Source of the DNA: JBJHAX01 sp050480705 | Lineage (GTDB): Bacteria > Actinomycetota > Nitriliruptoria > Nitriliruptorales > Nitriliruptoraceae | Reading direction: 5' to 3' | Length of the DNA stretch: 18,288 bases | Assembly: GCA_050480705.1 (NCBI GenBank) | Contig: JBJHAX010000043.1 | Coordinates: 1 to 18,288 of the forward strand | Part shown: in pieces, positions 14,263 to 18,288 of the stretch | How the letters are laid out: each line of letters opens with the position of its first letter | Numbering within the stretch: the first letter of the stretch is position 1 | Notes under the pieces: model-generated | Database searches by the model: none | Told to the model about the DNA's origin: nothing | What the model saw: only the letters and a program-made list of their open reading frames with translations | Program-made: the position numbers and the translations under genes

Positions 14263-15549
14263 TCAGGTCGCGGCGTCGGCTCGCTCGGTCCTGGGTCGCC
14301 CGTAGGTCAGCCGGCGCCACAGCCGCTCCAGCGGACCGCGTCCGAACTTTCGCTGCCACAACGTGCACGTCGCGAGCACGAGCACCCAGATGCCAACCAC
14401 GACCGCCAGTGCCGCCACGTTCGACAGCGAACCGTAGAAGTTCAGGCCGATGAAGAAGATGCTGGCGAGCACGCTCTGGAGGATGTAGCCGGTCAAGGCC
14501 ATGCGGCCGGTGTCTCGCAGCAGACGCAAACGCCTGAGTGCCCGTTCGTTGAGGCAGATCAGGGCCAGCGTCGCGAGGTAGCCGATGGCAAGCAGCGGGG
14601 CGCCGATGGTCTGGCCGATGGCCTCAGCTGCGACCTTGAGCACATTGACCTCCGCATCTGCGGTCAGGCTCGCCGCCCCGAGGCTCCCGCCGAAACCGAG
14701 CGGCAGGTTGAGGATCAGGCCGCCGACGAGGCCGACGCCTGCAGCCTGTCGCAGGCGTCGGCGGCGGCCGGCCAGGTCGCCGATGAGCCCCGTGTGGCCG
14801 ATGGAGAAGCCGATGAGGAACAGGGCCAGCACCCACGGCAGCACCACCATCGATCCGCCCTGGACCACGACGACCTCCCAGATCCGGGCGCTGACGATCT
14901 CGCCGACGTCGGAGGAGGTGTAGGCCGCGAGGGTGTGTTCGCTGCGTTCGGCGAAGAACGCTTGCACCTCCTCAAACGCCTGTACAGCCGGATGGTCGGC
15001 CGGAGCGTCCGGTGGCGGGCCGGGCGCCATCGACATCGCGAACATCAGCAGGCCGTAGACGGTGAGGATGCCGCCCGCCCACCACAGCCGGACCTTCGTG
15101 CTGCGCTTGACGAAGAACAGCAGCAGCAACCCGCACAGACCGTAGATGAACAGGATGTCGCCGGGGAAGAGCAGGAACATGTGCACCAGGCCGAACAACG
15201 CGAGCCACAGGTAGCGGCGTGCCAGCAGCCGCCGCGGGGACTGGCCCCTGGCGATGGCGCTGCCGACCATCATCGCTGCGCCGACACCGAACATCAGCGA
15301 GAAGCTCGACAGGAACTTGCTGTTGGCCAGCCAGCCGACGAGGAAGCTGACTGTCTCTCCGGCGGCGGTCATCTCGACACTGCGCCCGGCGAGCATCTCG
15401 TAGAGCACCGGGCCGCGGAACAACTCGATGTTGACCAGCAGGATGCCAAGCAGCGCGAAGCCACGCAGCACGTCGAGGGTGTCGACACGCTGCGAGGTGG
15501 GTGTGGGACCTGAAAGGTCACGTGAGGCAGCACTCAACGGCTCGGACAT
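14263..15549 (-). CDS. DUF418 polytopic membrane protein (YeiB-like)
   Basis: A 428-residue membrane protein of the DUF418/YeiB family. The ATG at 15549 is preferred to a start 20 codons earlier because GGAG lies 7 bases upstream. The family N-terminus is clear: RVDTLDVLRGFALLGILLVN (21-40). It is followed by LANSKFLSSFSLMFGVGAAM, ARRYLWLALFGLVHMFLLFPGDILFIYGL (starting near 128), and in the C-terminal DUF418 part GRMALTGYILQSVLASIFF. About ten hydrophobic helices are present, with one long non-membrane segment (APGPPPDAPADHPAVQAFEE and following) between helices. The function of the family is unknown; membership in the larger acyltransferase/heparan N-acetyltransferase-like membrane clan is proposed in the literature. 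It starts 179 bases downstream of the winged-helix regulator gene, same strand. Confidence 0.88.
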   Translation of the reverse strand: MSEPLSAASRDLSGPTPTSQRVDTLDVLRGFALLGILLVNIELFRGPVLYEMLAGRSVEMTAAGETVSFLVGWLANSKFLSSFSLMFGVGAAMMVGSAIARGQSPRRLLARRYLWLALFGLVHMFLLFPGDILFIYGLCGLLLLFFVKRSTKVRLWWAGGILTVYGLLMFAMSMAPGPPPDAPADHPAVQAFEEVQAFFAERSEHTLAAYTSSDVGEIVSARIWEVVVVQGGSMVVLPWVLALFLIGFSIGHTGLIGDLAGRRRRLRQAAGVGLVGGLILNLPLGFGGSLGAASLTADAEVNVLKVAAEAIGQTIGAPLLAIGYLATLALICLNERALRRLRLLRDTGRMALTGYILQSVLASIFFIGLNFYGSLSNVAALAVVVGIWVLVLATCTLWQRKFGRGPLERLWRRLTYGRPRTERADAAT

Positions 15550-15728
15550 CACGGCGCTCCAAGGCGGACGAATCGAACGTGGGAAGCGGCGGAACGCTAG
15601 CAACGACACGGCGAGGCTGCGTCTGGCGCCGCCAGTTCGTGCGGTGCACAGGCCCGCAGATGCTAGTGCGTTGCGTCGGGTGGAAAGCGACGGGAGGCCT
15701 GGGCGTTGAACGTCGCCGCGGGCGCGCT

Positions 15729-16088
15729 TCAGCCTGGTCGATCATGCCCTGTGGCGGGCGTCGCACCGTCGGACTGCCATGCGTCCGCTCCCCTGCGAAG
15801 CTCGTCGAGCCGCTGCCAGTGGCGTTCGAGTGCGGCTCGTCCTGCTGCGGTCAGTTCGACCTCGGTCCGTGGGACCTTGCCCCTGAAGCTCTTGTGGATG
15901 GCGACGATGTCCGCGGCGTCGAGTCTCGAGAGATGTGCCGAGAGGTTTCCTTTCGACAGGCCGGTCAGCCGCTGCAGATAGATGAAATCCGCTCGGTCGC
16001 ATGCGGCGAGCGCCGTGCAGATCGCAAGCCGTGCCGGTTCATGGATCATCTTGTCCAGACCGGCGAGCTGTTCGAACGGCCCGGTCAT
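15729..16088 (-). CDS. Winged-helix transcriptional regulator (HTH_34 type)
   Basis: A 119-residue DNA-binding protein. The pattern LDKMIHEPARLAICTALAA (11-29), FIYLQRLTGLSKGNLSAHLS (35-54), LDAADIVAIHKSFRGKVPRT (56-75) and ELTAAGRAALERHW (78-91) is that of the PF13601/HTH_34 winged-helix group, related to MarR/ArsR folds. The recognition helix is the SKGNLSAHLSRL region, and the wing is the KSFRGKVPRT hairpin. No metal-binding Cys cluster or extra sensor domain is present. Its ATG overlaps the stop of the upstream membrane-protein gene by four bases (ATGA), so the two are made together. Genes of this regulator type often sit beside a small polytopic membrane protein, as here. It probably represses its own operon through the inverted repeat at 16796-16807. 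Confidence 0.88.
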   Translation of the reverse strand: MTGPFEQLAGLDKMIHEPARLAICTALAACDRADFIYLQRLTGLSKGNLSAHLSRLDAADIVAIHKSFRGKVPRTEVELTAAGRAALERHWQRLDELRRGADAWQSDGATPATGHDRPG

Positions 16089-16714
16089 CGCCGGCCGTCG
16101 AGCAGGCGGACCAGACCCCGGTGGCTCGCAACACCGTTCACCAGAAAGAAGGCGGCGAACACGAGCGCCATCGCCCCGCCGTCGCGCAACGGGTGGGCAT
16201 CAAGGCCCGCGACCATCCCGATCGGCAGCGCGCCTGCGAGTGCGATCACGAACCCGGTGCGGTGCGTCCACGGGTTCACCCGCCTCGCGAGTGGCCCTTG
16301 CAGCCAGCCGATCATTCCGGTCACCCCACCGGCAAGCAACGCCGTCCATGCGACGTGAGGCATCTCGGGCAGGAGCCCCGCGACACCTGCCGCCACGACG
16401 ACGGCCGCGATGGCGATCATCGCGACCACGGCCACGACGATCCGCCGGTCGACGGCCGCCCCCGAGGAGCGTTCCACACGACCGAATCGACGGCGGTACC
16501 AGGCCCCGATCGCGGGCATGCCGGCAACGACGCCGACGATGGACAACCAGAACAGCACCCACCACGCCGTTCCCTGCAGCATGCCTGCCTCCGAGGTCCC
16601 CCACACGGCGAAGAACACGGCGACGGGAACGAACTTCAGCCCCTGCAGGCCCGCGAAGTTGCGCGTGACGTATTCGATCTCGTCACGCCTGGCGTCACCA
16701 ACGACGTTGTTCAT
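16085..16714 (-). CDS. Six-helix membrane protein paired with regulator
   Basis: A 209-residue membrane protein with about six helices: 25-40, 51-72, 91-115, 121-138, 154-171 and 179-198. The N-terminal 20 residues (DARRDEIEYVTRNF) are polar and probably cytoplasmic; loop charges (WYRRRFGRVERSS, RRVNPWTHR) suggest positive-inside placement. There are no catalytic motifs or Cys. I do not recognise a named family, but the layout of small membrane protein followed by an overlapping HTH_34 regulator recurs in Gram-positive bacteria. The start at ATG 16714 has GGGGAAGG just upstream. A promoter with TTGCAT and TAGGAT lies 57-84 bases before the start. Function is unknown; sensing or export of a membrane-active compound is a guess. 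Confidence 0.8.
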   Translation of the reverse strand: MNNVVGDARRDEIEYVTRNFAGLQGLKFVPVAVFFAVWGTSEAGMLQGTAWWVLFWLSIVGVVAGMPAIGAWYRRRFGRVERSSGAAVDRRIVVAVVAMIAIAAVVVAAGVAGLLPEMPHVAWTALLAGGVTGMIGWLQGPLARRVNPWTHRTGFVIALAGALPIGMVAGLDAHPLRDGGAMALVFAAFFLVNGVASHRGLVRLLDGRR

Positions 16715-16770
16715 GCCCTTCCCCAGCCCGCTCGACGATGATCAGCACACGATGCCTCCGTGAACCAGCC

Positions 16771-16798
16771 ATCCTACGCAATGCGGTCTGTTATGCAA
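16771..16798 (-). promoter_or_regulatory. Promoter of membrane protein-regulator operon
   Basis: On the minus strand, TTGCAT (16798-16793) and TAGGAT (16776-16771) are separated by 16 bases, a good actinobacterial sigma-70-type promoter. Transcription would begin near 16764, about 50 bases before the ATG at 16714. The -35 box is overlapped by an inverted repeat. Confidence 0.5.
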
Positions 16799-16807
16799 AC
16801 CAGTTTG
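16796..16807. promoter_or_regulatory. Candidate operator, CAAAC-CA-GTTTG
   Basis: A perfect 5-base inverted repeat with a 2-base centre, CAAACCAGTTTG, overlaps the -35 box of the leftward promoter and lies in the divergent region before the TMEM175-like gene. It is A/T-richer than its surroundings. It is a natural binding site for the winged-helix protein encoded in the operon, acting as a repressor. No second copy was noticed in the window by eye. Confidence 0.4.
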
Positions 16808-16930
16808 TCACTGTAGTAGGCTTACGGGAACGACGCTCGTACGGCTTGATCACAGGTGTCGCGCAGCCAAGAAGGCAACCGTACGTAGGCTGCGTCGCAC
16901 CGAACGCTCCCGTGCCCTTGGACGTCCTGC

Positions 16931-17575
16931 ATGCTGCGCTACGACCGCGCCACCGCCGAGTTCGCCCGCGTCACCAATCTCAGCGATGCGGTCTTTGCCA
17001 TCGCGATGACCCTGCTCGTGCTCAACCTGGATGCGCCCGGCCCGTCCCGCCGCGGACTCGCTGCAGGCCTGCTGGATCAACTCCCCCAGCTCGTCGCCTT
17101 CGTTCTGGCGTTCGCACTCATCGCGAATCTCTGGTGGCAGCACCACAAGCTGATGGCGCTGTTTCAGGCGGTTGAGCCCGGCATGGTCGCCATCATGCTC
17201 GCCCTGCTGGGCGCTGTCGCTCTCGTTCCCTACCCGACCAGCCTGGTCGGCAACGCCCCCACCGATCCCGTCGCGGTCCTCGCATTCATCGCGACGTTCG
17301 TGGTGTTGTCCCTGCTCTTCCTGCTGCTGGTGGTGCGTGCGCACCGGACGCGCGCGTTCGCCGACACCGTGACCGACCCGCACGCCTCCTGGATGATCGG
17401 GCAATGGGCGTCGGGAATCGTCGTGCTGCTCATCGCGGCAGGCGCGACACTGTGGAATCCTGCGGTCGGGCTGGGCATCCTCGCGCTCACCATCGTGCTG
17501 GGACCGGTCGCCGCCCGTCGAGGGGCCGCAGGCAGTCAGCGTCTCACCCAGCGATTCACCCGCGACGCTGACTGA
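16931..17575 (+). CDS. TMEM175-family (DUF1211) channel-like protein
   Basis: A 214-residue membrane protein with six hydrophobic helices, the size of bacterial TMEM175 proteins. Characterised members form tetrameric potassium-permeable channels in the membrane. The signature in helix 1, RxxxFSDxVFAIAxTLLVL, is present as RVTNLSDAVFAIAMTLLVL (13-31), with Leu in place of the usual Phe before Ser-Asp. The second diagnostic element, LWWQHHKLMALF (67-78), is also present, then VALVPYPTSLVG (96-107). Those features make the family call firm; the Phe-to-Leu change lies in the motif that packs behind the pore helix and may alter function. The ATG at 16931 has only a weak ribosome binding site. It is divergent from the regulator operon and is followed after 47 bases by another small membrane protein, probably co-transcribed. 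Confidence 0.88.
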   Translation: MLRYDRATAEFARVTNLSDAVFAIAMTLLVLNLDAPGPSRRGLAAGLLDQLPQLVAFVLAFALIANLWWQHHKLMALFQAVEPGMVAIMLALLGAVALVPYPTSLVGNAPTDPVAVLAFIATFVVLSLLFLLLVVRAHRTRAFADTVTDPHASWMIGQWASGIVVLLIAAGATLWNPAVGLGILALTIVLGPVAARRGAAGSQRLTQRFTRDAD

Positions 17576-17622
17576 TCCGCGCTCGGCGCCTCGCGCATAT
17601 CCGGCCGCAACCAAGGTGAGCC

Positions 17623-18120
17623 ATGATCGAGACCCTCCACGACTTCACGACGTCGTTGCCGCCCCTGCTGCAGTGGCTCGGCATCATCGTTGCGAGCGCG
17701 ATCCCGTTCGTCGAGTCGTACCTCGGAGCGTTCATCGGCGTGATCGCCGGCGTCTATCTGCCGGTCGCAGTCGGTGCTGCGATCGCCGGCAACGTCGTGT
17801 CGATGTTCGGGTTCGTGCACACCGCCGACAAGGTCCGCTCCCGCGTGGTTGCAGGCCGCCATACCGATGCGGGCACGCCGCCTGACGAGGCTGCCTCGCC
17901 GCGCAGACGACGACTGCGCCGCGCTTTCGACCGTTACGGGGTGGCAGGGGTCAGTCTGTTCGGCCAGACGATCCTGCCAAGTCAGATCACCGCTGCCGCA
18001 CTCGTCTCGTTCGGCGCGCGACGCAACGCCGTCATCGTGTGGCAGACGATCTCGATCAGTCTGTGGGGCATCGCCTTCGGTGCGCTCGCGGCGCTCGGCG
18101 TCGACCTCGCCACCGTTTGA
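17623..18120 (+). CDS. Small multidrug-export-like membrane protein
   Basis: A 165-residue membrane protein resembling the actinobacterial proteins annotated as small multidrug efflux proteins (Sm_multidrug_ex, PF06695-like, with DedA-type features). Helices lie at about 14-34, 36-62, 105-131 and 138-160. A polar, Arg-rich loop (71-103) separates two halves. Motifs: AIPFVESYLGAFIGVIAGVY (26-45), with a membrane Glu and Pro typical of re-entrant DedA-like loops, and YGVAGVSLFGQTILPSQITA (105-124). Transport of drugs is not demonstrated for most of this family. The ATG at 17623 follows AAGGTGAGCC, a fair ribosome binding site. It probably forms an operon with the TMEM175-like gene 47 bases upstream, and a 9-base-pair hairpin follows its stop. 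Confidence 0.75.
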   Translation: MIETLHDFTTSLPPLLQWLGIIVASAIPFVESYLGAFIGVIAGVYLPVAVGAAIAGNVVSMFGFVHTADKVRSRVVAGRHTDAGTPPDEAASPRRRRLRRAFDRYGVAGVSLFGQTILPSQITAAALVSFGARRNAVIVWQTISISLWGIAFGALAALGVDLATV

Positions 18121-18135
18121 CCCTCTCCGCAACCT

Positions 18136-18160
18136 GATACGGGCCCGTTGCGCCCGTATC
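18136..18160 (+). terminator. Hairpin after small multidrug-like gene
   Basis: GATACGGGC (18136-18144) pairs perfectly with GCCCGTATC (18152-18160) over a 7-base loop, 15 bases after the stop codon. No T-run follows, as is common for actinobacterial terminators. It could also serve the leftward gene at the right edge. Confidence 0.5.
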
Positions 18161-18201
18161 GGCTGTGCGGCACCTCATGACGCGCGAGCGGCGTTAGCTT
18201 G

Positions 18202-18220
18202 GATTCCCGTACAGGGAATC
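18202..18220 (-). terminator. Hairpin after the edge gene
   Basis: GATTCCC (18202-18208) and GGGAATC (18214-18220) form a perfect 7-base-pair stem over a 5-base loop, directly downstream of the stop codon of the leftward gene that enters from the right edge. No T-run is present on the minus strand. Confidence 0.4.
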
Positions 18221-18225
18221 GGCCC

Positions 18226-18288
18226 CTACGTGGGGTTGGGGGGTCCGATCTCGATGGTGAGGGTGCGGTCGTTCCACCAGGGGATGGT
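18226..18288 (-). CDS. C-terminal end of a gene entering from the right
   Basis: On the minus strand the frame from the window edge reads TIPWWNDRTLTIEIGPPNPT and ends in TAG (18228-18226). The aromatic/strand-like composition and mostly G/C third positions look like a genuine protein end, and a hairpin follows at once. Only 20 codons are visible, so no family can be named. Confidence 0.4.
   Translation of the reverse strand, partial: TIPWWNDRTLTIEIGPPNPT

Noticed and set aside
14155..15513. Open frame of 452 codons antisense to the DUF418 gene
   Set aside because: It is Gln/Glu/Arg-rich low-complexity sequence mirroring a clear DUF418 protein.
16850..17614. Open frame of 254 codons antisense to the TMEM175-like gene
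   Set aside because: It is Gln/Glu/Arg/His-rich with no recognisable domain, while the other strand has the TMEM175 signature.

Overview
The window is GC-rich (about two-thirds GC by eye) and bacterial. Codon third positions are strongly G/C, GTG starts are common, and several families are typical of Actinobacteria: DUF6777 secreted proteins, LprG/LppX-like and GerMN lipoproteins, and an actinobacterial-type small multidrug-export-like protein. Many exported proteins carry Asp/Glu/Pro-rich linkers. That fits a deep-branching or salt/alkali-adapted actinobacterium, but this is only an inference. I see no rRNA, tRNA, CRISPR array, insertion sequence, phage gene or plasmid gene. This looks like chromosomal envelope and housekeeping sequence.

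Layout. (1) 1-526: an unrecognised soluble protein on the + strand. (2) 601-4359, - strand: two tandem, diverged DUF6777 proteins, each with a Pro-rich cytoplasmic N-terminus, one membrane helix, a DUF6777 domain and C-terminal four-cysteine repeats (three in one protein, two in the other). (3) 4674-6181, - strand: a UbiE/MenG-type methyltransferase translationally coupled (ATGA overlap) to a UbiA-like polytopic membrane protein that lacks the canonical Asp-rich motif. (4) 6274-6942, - strand: a lipoprotein. (5) 7287-10113, + strand: a two-helix membrane protein with a long extracytoplasmic helical region, a decayed DUF5615 (PIN-like toxin) remnant, a GerMN-domain lipoprotein and a small cysteine-containing lipoprotein. 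(6) 10219-15549, - strand: full-length chromate transporter ChrA, an LprG/LppX-like anchored protein, a RimK-type ATP-grasp ligase fused to a TrkA-C (RCK_C) domain, and a DUF418 membrane protein. (7) 15729-16714, - strand: a two-gene operon of a six-helix membrane protein and a small winged-helix regulator, with a recognisable promoter overlapped by an inverted repeat. (8) 16931-18120, + strand: a TMEM175-family channel-like protein and a small multidrug-export-like membrane protein. (9) The right edge holds two hairpins and the last 20 codons of a - strand gene.

How the genes may work together. Most products act in or outside the membrane. Clear functional coupling is visible only for the UbiE/UbiA-like pair (probably prenyl-quinone or related isoprenoid lipid metabolism) and for the membrane-protein/winged-helix operon (probably autoregulated). 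I found no convincing defence, secondary-metabolite or mobile system. The least expected items are the four-Cys repeat architecture of the DUF6777 pair, the RimK-RCK_C fusion, the UbiA-like protein with an altered active-site motif, and the DUF5615 relic at 8102-8269.
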